NCBI GenBank assembly: GCA_027186245.1
Contig: CP114484.1
Span: forward strand, 3,050,501-3,114,500
Length of the DNA stretch: 64,000 nucleotides
From: Coriaria nepalensis
Taxonomy: Eukaryota; Streptophyta; Magnoliopsida; Cucurbitales; Coriariaceae
Direction of reading: 5' to 3'
Position 1 is the first letter of the stretch. Each line of letters opens with the position of its first letter. Both the position numbers and the translations under genes were made by a program. The notes under the pieces were generated by a model, which saw only the letters and a program-made list of their open reading frames with translations, searched no databases and had not been told where the DNA came from. Of the stretch, positions 25,416 through 35,336 are shown piece by piece.

Positions 25416-27881
25416 TTATCCTCTTCTTGCAGTTTTAAGGTAGTCTGCCCTTATAGCCCACAACTGCTCCCCAACTGATTTCATATCAGGCCGATCATTT
25501 CGAACCGGAGCTGCACATTGGAATGCCAAATTGAACATTTTCATAAGAATCTCATCCTTAACTGTTTCCTCCATCAATGGATCCAGTAATTCCCCTACAT
25601 TTCCTTCTTCATACTTTCTAAAAACCTGCATCAATACAATTTGACAGCATTTTATAAGAACCCAGTTCCAGATTCTCTTTACAGAAACTATCTAATGGCA
25701 AAGAAGCAAAAGCTTACCCATCTAATTGTTACGCGCTCCTCAACAGGCCTCTTCACTTCAAGAGGCCTTCGACCCGTTAAAATCTCTACGAGTATAATCC
25801 CGAAAGAGTACACATCACTCTTAGTAGTGAGTTGATAAGTCTTCATATACTCTGGGTCTAGATAACCAACTGTGCCTTTGACCTTGGTTGAAATGTGGGT
25901 TTGCTCTGTGTCCATTGGACCCAGCCTAGCAAACCCAAAATCAGCCACCTTGGCTCTCATGCTCTCCGTTAGAAGAATGTTGGACGACTTTACGTCTCTA
26001 TGAATAACTTGCTTCTCTGTAATAAGTTAAATAAAAACTAATATCATGAGTAAGAAGGCTTAACTAAGTACAAAGTGTTTCTCACCTGCATATAAATGGA
26101 GATATGTTAGTCCATGGGCAATGTCGATTGCAATTTCTAGTCTCTGATTAAAATCCAGGATTCTTCCGCGATGACCTGAATCAAAGGTTGAATACTGGCA
26201 ATACAGTTAGTCTTGCCCTGAAAAAAAAGGGGGGGAGAAGAAAAAGAAAAAGAAAAAATAAGGTGATCTTAGTTACCATCTAAATGTTCTCTAAGAGTAC
26301 CATTTGCTACATATTCAGTGATAATAAGGCGCTCAAGTCCTTTGTCAACATATCCAAGTAGCTTCACTAGATTCCTATGCTCGATTTTAGCCAGTAGCTC
26401 TACTTCGCTGCTGAATTCAGTTTGTAGATTCTCAAAGTGTTCCTATAAAATGTTTTTTCACGTTCAAATATTTTATATAAACTCATATCATCATTATCAA
26501 TCAACCTTAGAGAATTTTGCACCTACCTTCTTTGCTCGTTTTATAGCAACTACCTGGCCATCTTCTAGTTGGGCCTTGTACACAGTCCCAAAGCCTCCTT
26601 CACCAATTTTTAATGATGGTGAGAAATTTCGAGTTGCTCGTGTAACTTGGTTCATATTGAGGTGAACTGATCCAAGTCTGTGTAGTTTTGGAGTAGGTGA
26701 GAATCTAGACGGACTCGGAGGGACCCGGAGTGGACTTGGTGGGATTTTCTCATGAGTAGGAGTATTTGCATCATATGAGTGAATTGAATTCACTGCAAGA
26801 AGAATACTAATGAGTCCATTTTGGTTTTTTGTTTTTTAATTATATTCAAGAAATTTTCTTAAATATCATGAGTGACAAAGATTCGGATTGGATTTTCAAG
26901 CTTACTTGGTTGTGGGTCCTTTGATAGAACACTATGGGAAGTTGCTCTCTTCTGTTTATACCAGCAAGGACAAAGACAGGCGCAACACAGAAGGAAAGCG
27001 CCACTTCCTACTACTCCAACATTTTGGTAAGTTCCCTGAGATTTGGAATCATGTTTCCCTTCGTTTGCAGGAACATTCTGAACATCTTCGTGCTTAGTTG
27101 ATTCTTCCTTTAAACTCTTCTCTAGAAGCTTCCTAGCCGTTTTGACTGGCACACCAACTGCACAAAAAATTGCATAATTAAAACATTTTGTGCCTATACC
27201 CAAATTTTATGATCCAAAAAGCAAGATTTTAGAGAGAAAACAACCAATAAGATCATAGAAAATGAGGAAGTACGTAGTATACAGAGTACATGCTTATATG
27301 TATGCTAGTTGGTGTAAAAATCTAACAACCCAAAGTAGTTCTTGTATAGTCTCTGTGTCCGGAACTCTGTAACTCCAGATCAATTGGGAGATGCCATGTA
27401 GGATAGAGAGTGATTTCCACTTATCATTTATCCTACATGTCATTCTCTCATTGGCCAGAGAGTAGGCAGTTACATTTTTCATCCAAGAAAACCTCCATTA
27501 TATTCAAACTCGAAAAACATATAAACAAACATCAAAATTCTACATATAACGGTTATGGAATGAAACAGATTCTAACCCAAGAAAAAAGGTTAAGAGAGCA
27601 TATATACCTGAAGAATGGTTAAGTGACATCGATCCACAAGAATCCCTTATGTGAAAGCTCTCAAATATGCAATCATTCTCATAGGACCGGATTGTCGTGC
27701 AGAAAACAATCTCGTCAACTATATTACCATTTATTCTAAACACTTCAAGGCCATTGGAAATTGAATAGGATAATTGATTATTAGCATCGCACATCTTTGA
27801 TTCAATCAAAACAAGCTCAGACGCAAATATAGTAGGTGATTGTACTAAATGCAGTAACAGAGTTAACAGAATGAGAACCAT
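25416..27881 (-). CDS. CRCK3-like: Calmodulin-binding receptor-like kinase, CRCK3-like
   Basis: The product is a Ser/Thr protein kinase closest to Arabidopsis CRCK3 (At2g11520), which acts in MAP-kinase-linked immune signalling. Seven minus-strand exons read in frame: 27881-27608, 27157-26906, 26792-26527, 26442-26277, 26175-26086, 26016-25718 and 25625-25416, giving 518 residues. Residues 1-20 form a signal peptide. Residues 138-158 form a cysteine-rich membrane segment. Residues 186-210 hold five SP/TP sites. The kinase domain has GEGGFG at 239-244, Lys260 in VAIK, HRDVK with catalytic Asp357, and DFG at 375-377, so all key catalytic residues are present. It ends at [17 protein letters not shown], as in CRCK3. 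The ATG at 27881 is used; the in-frame codon further upstream is GTG. Confidence 0.93.
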
Positions 27882-28843
27882 TCTCACTGAAATATTATAA
27901 TTGCCCTTGAAATCCGTACTAGCGAGTTAGAAGACAATGGAAAGCATCTCTGTATCCAATCCGTACTTTCCATTCCAGTTCAGAGTTTTGAGGTCACACC
28001 AAATTCTTCATAGCCCAATTCAGAAATCCCGAGAAACAAACAGAAAATCTAAGCTTTTCGTACCATCACCTGCTTCGGAATTCGCACAGAGACTTCTACA
28101 CCTACCATCGGGTATGGCTATAAAGGGGGGAGAGAGAGAGAGAAAGCCGGCGGCCTGTAAGGAAGAAGAAGAAGAAGAGAAGAGAAGAAGGTGATGGGAA
28201 GTCGGGGGTTCAATAGAATATGAATTCAGATGTTGGACAATTTTGACTTGACTGTTGAGACCGGCATGTAATTACTTGGAATTTGCCTTGGAAGGGTATT
28301 TTGGCATGTAATTATCAACGGCTGTGATTACAAACTAGAGCTGCTGGGGGGAAAGACTGTTGTTGATGCAATGTGAATTGGATTTCACGTTCGTTGAAAA
28401 TAGGAAAGATTGTGCGAGTAAACTGAGTTATTTTATTTTAAATTTTCAATTATAATTGAATTAAAAAATATCCTTTTCCAATTTTAGTTTTAAAAAATTA
28501 AAATTAAAATTTTAAATTAAAATTATAATTAATTCTTATCTTATATTTTTTATCTTCCTGTCTTCTTTTAGTAAAAATAAACACATAACATCATTTTTAA
28601 GATTGCTTAAGTGATTAGGTAAGTAATCTCTTAAATTTTGTTTAGGTTCAAACCCCTTTTATAATATTTGAGATTATACTTTAAACTTACTTAACGATAT
28701 TATAGGTCAAACCATTATTCTCATAATTTATTATCCACCATTAAAAACACGTGAAAGAGTTTCCCAAATTTCCTAAAAAAAAAAAAATTAAACACCTAGC
28801 ATCCACCTATACAAAATAACAATGTAAGCAAGTACAACCATAA
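27882..28843. other. 5' region of the kinase gene and spacer
   Basis: The first 350 bases contain purine-rich simple repeats on the plus strand (gagagagagaga, gaagaagaagaag near 28128-28190) and probably include the promoter and leader of the minus-strand kinase gene. The remainder is AT-rich with no recognisable gene, up to the retrotransposon target site. Confidence 0.5.
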
Positions 28844-28848
28844 GCAAG

Positions 28849-29218
28849 TGATAGACGACGATTCAGAAAATGATTATTCCTAATTCACAGTGTTAGGAGA
28901 CACTATCTCTTAACTGACGGTGTCAAGAGACGCTTTTAGTTTCGTAAATAATTCTTTATATAAAAATAACAATGTCTACAACCTCTCTTATAACGAAACA
29001 AACCCTAACATTAATTTAGGAAACTACTAAAGGAAATAACAAATAAAAACAAACAAAATAAGAAAACTTAAAGAATAACAAATAATAATACTAAGTGAAT
29101 ATAATCATCACGTGTGCATGGGCCACATGAGTGTTACGGAACATACCCCAACAACCTTGTACTCTCTTTACAAATCCTATCACTCTTCCGTAGCCCGTTG
29201 CTCTACTCCCGTCCATCA
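28849..29218 (-). repeat. 3' LTR of the Ty3/gypsy element
   Basis: About 370 bases, starting tgatagac and ending gtccatca on the plus strand. It matches the other LTR along its length, sharing for example ttatataaaa, taaaggaaataacaaat, aagtgaatataatcatcac and cactcttccg. Scattered differences and small indels show an old insertion. Confidence 0.93.
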
Positions 29219-29240
29219 ATAACCCCCCACCCCCTCCCCT
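29219..29240 (-). other. Polypurine tract of the retrotransposon
   Basis: On the sense (minus) strand a G-rich purine run, aggggagggggtggggggtt, lies directly next to the 3' LTR. This is where plus-strand DNA synthesis primes in LTR retrotransposons. Confidence 0.85.
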
Positions 29241-29249
29241 GCGGGGAAA

Positions 29250-32200
29250 AACCAACCCTATCATCAAGGTTAAGAATCATAAACTGTTGTTGAAGGTTCC
29301 CATGTTGTATCTTTAGGTAAAAGAGATTCCCAATGAATGATTTCTTCGTGATAGCTACTATTGGGCCGTCAAACCCAACGAAAAGCAAGAATTTCCTCCA
29401 GTTCAAGTACCGGGCTGCCATCTTCATCATTAGGAGGAATCGTCAGATTAAGCATTTCTTAATTGTCGTTGATCGGGCGCTTGAGGAGAGAAATATGAAA
29501 GACCGGGTGGATCTTAGCATCGTCGAGTAGTCGTAACATGTAAACAACTGTTATGATCCATTCAGTTATTAGAAAGGGTCCATAAAAAAGCTTGGCCAAC
29601 TTCAAAGATACTCGCTTAAAGATGGACCATTGATGATACGGCTGTAATTTTAAATATACTTTATCGCCCACCTGAAATTGCTCATCCTGACATTTCTTGT
29701 CAGCTTACTGCTTCATTCAATTTCAGGCACGGGCAAGGTTCATCTTTAGGTCGCGTAAGAGCATGTCTCGACTACGCAAAGTGGGGTCTACTGCTTCAAT
29801 TATTGAGCTACCTTCACAATATTATAGCAAGCTCAGAGGTAGGCATTTGTAAAGACCGTCATACGGTGTCATGTCAATAGATTTTGTCTCTTTTTCTCCC
29901 TCTAAATCAAACTTTTCCTTGCCATAATGAAGTATTATACCAATACTCCGCCCACACCAATAAAAACTCCCACTTCTTCGAATTCGAACTAGAGAAATAT
30001 TGTAAGTATTGCTCTAAATAGCGGTTAACGACCTCCATGTAGCTGTCCGTTTCTGGCTGATAAGCTAAGCTATGCTTCAAAATCGTCCCGTGAAACTTGA
30101 ATAATTCCTTCCAAAAATTGCTCAAGAAAATCCAGCCATGATCACATACAATCGACTTTGGAAAACTATGTAATTTCACTACCCCTCGCACAAAGGAGTC
30201 GACTACATCTCGGGCTGAATATGGATGCGCTAACGGAATAAAATGGATGTATTTACTTAGTCAGTCTACTACGACCAAGATAGAATTTTTGCCTACAGAT
30301 AATGGAAAACCATCGACAAAATCCATAGATATATCAGTCCATACCTGATCAGGAATTGGCAACAGATTAAGTAGCCCTGTTGGTTGGTGATTGTCACTTT
30401 TATTGTGCTGACAGACATTGCAACGCTTAACAAAATCATTCACTGCAGTGCGCATCCCCGACCATATGAATGTATGCAGCAAGCATCGATAAGTACGAAA
30501 AGAATAAGAGTGGCCATCCTCTGTTGTCTCATGGAACTCTCGTATTAGCTTACGACGAAGGCTTATGTTGTCTGGTACTACCACTTTCTCTTTGTGAAAC
30601 ACATAGCCACTGCATGTCCGTAAGTCAGCCTCATTACACAGCCTCATTTTGATCTCTGTAAATGTGGTGCTTAACTTCTCATCCCAGGCTATGGCTTCAC
30701 ACATTAACTCCCAAACCTTCATTTGCGGCTGTAATATGGCGACTAATTCCCCTACTTCCTCCCTGTATAAGGGTATATCCACTGCATTATTATCAAATCC
30801 CAGAAGTTTGGTAAGCCATTTTTTTGTTCGAGCGTAGTAATTCGTTGCTCTAGCAGATACCTTAAATTTTTCTGATCCATACAGATCTTGAAATGATGAC
30901 TAAGTAATGTCGCCATTAGCGAATAGCTTCGAGAATTGCGAGCATCTCCTTCACATAAATAGATCATTCCTTCTTTACCGGGCCAATAGCTTTGCTCAAG
31001 AATGCCACATGATGTCCTTTTTGCTGTAATATGATGCCTATCCCATTCCCCGACACCTCAATTTCAATTAGAAATTCCTCCAAGAAATTCGGTAAAGTTA
31101 GGACCGAAGTGGTGGACATCACGTCCTTTAACACATTGAAGGTTGCTCGTGCCTCCTAGTTCCACTCAAGTTTGCCCTTCTGTAGTAGCTGCATTAATGG
31201 TCATGTAGTAAGACTATAATTGAAGACTATGAAAATAGCCGATAAGACCAAGGAAACTTCTTAAAGTCGTAACCAAAGTAAGAAAAGGCCACTTGACCGT
31301 AGCATTGATTTTTCGTGGGTTGGCCTTTACCCCTTCCCGTGTGGTCATGTAGTCAAGGTATTTGACTTCCATTTGCCCGAAGCTACATTTGGACAGCTTA
31401 ATATAAAAATTATGCTAGGCTAATATGGTTAAAAATGCCCCATATGCTTCTCCCAATTCTTACTATAGATAAGAATTTCGCTAAAAAAAATGAGAAGGAA
31501 TTGATGGAGATATGGGTGAAAGATCGAGTTCATTGCCACTTGAAAGGTTGACGGGGCATTGTATAACCTGAAAGGCATCACCAAATATTCATAATGCCCG
31601 TTATGGGTCCGGAACGTTATCTTCGGTACTTCTTCCGGCCAAACGTGAATTTGATGGTATCTCGCTCTCAAGTCGAGCTTAGAGAAATAAGCTACCCCAT
31701 GTCGTTCGTCGAGCATATCCTTGATGGTCGGAATTGAAAATTGATCCTTGATGGTCATTTCATTGAGCTCGGTGATCCGTACAAAACCTCTATGACCTGT
31801 CCTTTTTTTTTTTTCACCAAGAGCACCGGTGATGAAATGGACTAGTGCTTGGTCGTATTAATCTCGTGTGAAGCATCTTTTCCACTTGATGTTCAATTTC
31901 TTTTTTTTGAAAGTGGCGTATCGATATGGTGCCACGTTAATAGCCCGTTTCTCATCCATTAACCGAATCTGATGGTCGAAACTTCGGGTCGGTGGTAATG
32001 TAGTAGGCTTATGTGTTACTGTCTCGAACTCTAGTAGGATGTTCCTGACATCCGAGTGTTGTTCAGCTTTGTGTATGTGCTCTTGAACATCGTGATTCAT
32101 ATGGTCGGTCATGAGAAAGAGTTATGCCCTGGCTCGCCATGCATGTACTAAGGTGTTTTCGTCCACCGCTCGCAATTTTGGTTTCGCGCACGCTATCAAC

Positions 32201-32560
32201 CGATGCTATTGCCTGTTCAGTTGGAATTCCATCATCATTTGGCGATAGTTGAAGAGTATTAGTCTGAGACCCTGTAGCCACTAATGCCCAAAACAACATC
32301 CATTCTGGTAATGGGTAGCGCGTACAACGTCTTCTGAAACTTGTAATTATGAAGCCTCATCCCAACATCATCAAACCAAAAACGACATATCAATCGATCA
32401 CCACTTGCAACTCGAATTGCGAACAGGATAATAGGTGTGAAAACTAACTAAAGCCGATTACCCAGTTGATCATGAATAAAATTATGGATTGAGCCACTAT
32501 TAATGAGCACAATCACCTTATGTTTCTTGATATTGTCATGCAACTGCATGGTCTGTTTGT
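29250..32560 (-). pseudogene. Retrotransposon pol remnant (protease, RT, RNase H, integrase)
   Basis: Blocks in sense order: protease near 32470-32530 (LINSGSIHNFI, catalytic Asp changed to Asn at 32499-32501); RT lead-in near 31860-32060 (THKPTTLPPTRSFDHQIRL); RT core at 31429-31758, where the usual FDDIL catalytic pair reads FSEIL at 31477-31482; RNase H tail near 30750-30960 (RYLLEQRITT); integrase zinc finger near 30420-30560 (CNVCQHNK) and catalytic core at 30261-30350 and 29907-30191 (ISMDFVDG, IVCDHGW, EVVNRYLEQYL); a GDKVYLKLQPY linker at 29459-29671; and a chromodomain-like tail near 29203-29330. Stops and frameshifts separate the blocks. Loss of the protease and RT active sites shows decay well beyond simple frame loss. 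Confidence 0.9.
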
Positions 32561-32591
32561 TGGCCCCACCCGATAATGCATGAAGCGATAT

Positions 32592-33608
32592 TTAATGCAT
32601 GGGTATCTTATCTTTCGATTCTACAACGACATCTTTGAACTCCTCTTCCTCCTCGTCATTTATTCCTTCGATTAACATGGCTTGTGCATTCTGACATCTA
32701 TGACCCAACATGAATTTTTGGTCCCAATTAACACAAAAGCCCTTCTCCCTTCTCTTCTTCATCTCATCGAAAGTCAAATGCTTTGTCATATTCGATGCGG
32801 TCTGTTTCACCTGGCTACTTACCTCGGTTGCCACTGTTATTGTCTCGGATTTTGCGAACGAAAAATTGGGATTGGTGTTGCTAGCTTCACGTGTTCGCAT
32901 CATCTTATCGTTTTGTCTAGATGTTAGATCGATCACTTCAGCTAATCCTTTTGGACAAAACATCTTAACATCTGCAACAATATCATCCTTTAAGCTCCCA
33001 AGAAACATCCCCAACAACGCTTCCGTCGGCCACCCCTTTGCTCGATTGGATAGCCCATAGAGGTACTCGTCAAAATATCCTCCTTGTTAGATTTTGGATA
33101 AAGACTCGTCGACGTTCTTGAACAACGACGGCCTAAACCGATTCAAAAACTCCTTCTAAAAAACTCGCCAAGTCGCTTTTGACTTCTGGTTGTAATATAA
33201 ATATCATTGCCACCACCCATTTGCATCACCCTACAAGTGGCACGAAACAATTTCTACCTTACAGATCCCTTGAACTTCATGAATGGAGAAATATTGTCAT
33301 GCCCGATCTAACCACACCGTAGGGTCAGTGCCGGTAAAACTTGGAAACTTCATCTTCAGCCTTGGCGTATGGTTTTTACCCCTCTTGGAATTGTGGCTTC
33401 TAATGGAGCGACCATCGTCGGATGAGTCATCGATAGAAGACAAACATTTACCTCTCTTTGCAAATGAGCAAGACCGTGCATCAGAAGATGAATCTGACCC
33501 GGACGATTTGGCAATCTTCTTGTCCTTCTTCCTAACAATATTCTTCCACGTAAGGTTCATAAAATAGCAAATGGATTCTTGGTTGGATGTTGATAGTTCA
33601 AGGAGCAT
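32592..33608 (-). pseudogene. Retrotransposon gag remnant
   Basis: The N-terminal part at 33297-33608 ends with KMKFPSFTGTDPTVWLDRA, which resembles the start of the Ty3/gypsy capsid domain. The C-terminal part at 32592-33017 contains a worn zinc knuckle, FCVNWDQKFMLGHRCQ, in which the usual second cysteine is replaced. The two parts are joined by frame-broken sequence at about 33018-33296. It precedes pol in sense order. Confidence 0.85.
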
Positions 33609-33682
33609 GCAAAGACTGGTGAATTTCGTCGACGGCTCGCTTAACTTGATCGAGTTACTCTCAATTCATCATTGTGTAGCAA

Positions 33683-33696
33683 TGGCTCCGATATCA
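33683..33696 (-). other. Primer-binding site, initiator Met tRNA type
   Basis: On the sense strand tgatatcggagcca lies two bases inside the 5' LTR. It matches the usual plant iMet primer site TGGTATCAGAGCCA with two substitutions. Confidence 0.8.
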
Positions 33697-33698
33697 AT

Positions 33699-34038
33699 TG
33701 ATAGACTATGATTTGGAAAATAATTATTTCTAATTCATGGTATTAGAAGATATTATTTCCTTAACGCTATTATTTTTGTAAATAATTTTTTATATAAAAC
33801 AACAATATCTACGCCCTCTCTTATAACTAAACAAACCTGTTAATTTAAGAAACTAGTAAAGGAAATAACAAATAGCAACTACAAAACTAAAAGAATAACA
33901 AATAGTAATACCAAGTGAATATAATCATCACTGCATGGCCGCATAATTGTTATAGAACATACCTCACCAGCCTTATATTCTCTTCTGGATCCTCTCACTC
34001 TTCCGTGGCCCGATGCTCTGCTTTGCTCTCGTCCATCA
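33699..34038 (-). repeat. 5' LTR of the Ty3/gypsy element
   Basis: About 340 bases, starting tgatagac and ending gtccatca on the plus strand. It is about 30 bases shorter than the 3' LTR because of small deletions. Downstream lies the second copy of the gcaag target duplication. Confidence 0.93.
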
Positions 34039-34043
34039 GCAAG

Positions 34044-35130
34044 CATCTAAAATCGATACTGGAGTTCGAGTTTTTATGTACATAAAGACGAAGAAAAATT
34101 TCACTCACAATTAGGTAATTTGGTTCTTTAATTCCTCTCTATGAACCTAACCTACTAAAATCTACCAGCTCAGTAATTTCCAGAGATTGCGATGCTCTGG
34201 ATTGAACCTATACCGGAGGAGGGTGCAGTAGCAACATCGTTATTGCTCTCCTTGTTTCCTCCTTCGTAACGGCAGCGCTTGTGTCTGCCCAAGGCCTAAT
34301 CAGTGAGGAATGATTTGTGGCAGATAGAGCACTCATGAGACCTACTTCCGGCGGAGGATATGGTGGCTGTTGTGAAGTCAGACGAAGATGGGTGAAAGTT
34401 GAAGACAATTTTCTCACATTTGTGAGGTTGAAGAAAGGGATTTGGGGTTTTTATCTCGACATTAATCATTTATCAAAATTTTTATACATAATCAAATTGG
34501 TTTCATTACTAAATTCAATCGAAACCTCATCAATCAAGGACCTTTCTAGACAGGTCAGAGCAAGAAAGGTGCTGTCCCTGTTAACTATTTTGAATGTTTC
34601 ATTTATTTTCTCTTTGATTTATTCTAAACCAAACACGCCCTAAACATTTTTCTTTGGACTCACTAATCATCACAATCAAATAATTAAGAAGTTACAGCCT
34701 CTTAACTGTTTACCCTTTGTTAATCATGAATTCAATTGAATTTTAATGCTTCAATGCAATGCTAACCGTATATGTTATTATCACGCTATTTAAAATTTTT
34801 AATTATATATATTATTTTTATATTATTATATTAAATGTATATATAATTAAAATAAATTAATTTATTATAAATATAATTTATCTAATTACTTCAAAAAACA
34901 CTTAACCAATTAATTTCTTTTATATCTTTAAAAATAAATTCAATTACTCAAGAAAAAAATTTGAAATATAAAAGAAAAAAAGAAAAAAGGAAAAAAAATC
35001 CAAATTATCAACTGAGACAGGCAGGCCAATAGGAATCAGGGAATCTGGAAATAGATCCCTCCCTCGTCTCTCTGACAAACGTTTTTCTTTTCTTTTTTTA
35101 CCGTTTTCAAGCGACACGCACCTCCACACC
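34044..35130. other. Spacer and promoter region of the SPS gene
   Basis: No coding region is recognised; the ORF at 34317-34643 has no family similarity. AT-rich stretches occupy 34790-34990. The last 150 bases form the SPS core promoter region. Confidence 0.45.
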
Positions 35131-35134
35131 CATG

Positions 35135-35143
35135 TATATAAAT
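35135..35143 (+). promoter_or_regulatory. TATA box of the SPS gene
   Basis: tatataaat lies about 200 bases upstream of the SPS start codon and some 35 bases before a CT-rich leader, a typical plant arrangement. This is a by-eye assignment. Confidence 0.6.
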
Positions 35144-35174
35144 CCTCTTCTATCTTCTTCTTCGCAATCCAGAG

Positions 35175-35176
<2 letters not shown>

Positions 35177-35207
<31 letters not shown>
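35177..35207 (+). repeat. (CT)n microsatellite in the SPS 5' leader
   Basis: An uninterrupted CT run of about 15 units lies between the putative TATA box and the start codon, so it is probably transcribed. CT/GA tracts are common in plant 5' leaders. Confidence 0.85.
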
Positions 35208-35210
<3 letters not shown>

Positions 35211-35336
35211 AAATCTGCATTTTTTCTCGAACTGCCTCAAATCGTAGTGTAAGAAAGAAGCAAAGGGGAACGAAATTCTCTACCGAAATAAGTGGGAGAA
35301 GAAGGGTTTGTGTAGGAGCAACAGAAGTGCAAAGAA

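Larger units (their letters stand above)
28849..34038 (-). mobile_element. Full-length Ty3/gypsy LTR retrotransposon, degenerate, chromovirus-like
   Basis: A complete 5190-bp insertion on the minus strand. Both LTRs run TG to CA and are flanked by the identical 5-bp target duplication gcaag (28844-28848 and 34039-34043). In sense order it carries the LTR, a tRNA-iMet-like primer-binding site, gag, protease, reverse transcriptase, RNase H, integrase, a worn chromodomain-like tail, a polypurine tract and the second LTR. Protease before RT, and integrase after RNase H, define the Ty3/gypsy order. The reading frame is broken by many stops and shifts, so the element cannot encode its own proteins. 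It sits between the kinase gene and the SPS gene without interrupting either. Confidence 0.95.

Noticed and set aside
34317..34643. 108-residue ORF between the retrotransposon and SPS
   Set aside because: No recognisable domain and an opposing ORF in the same place.
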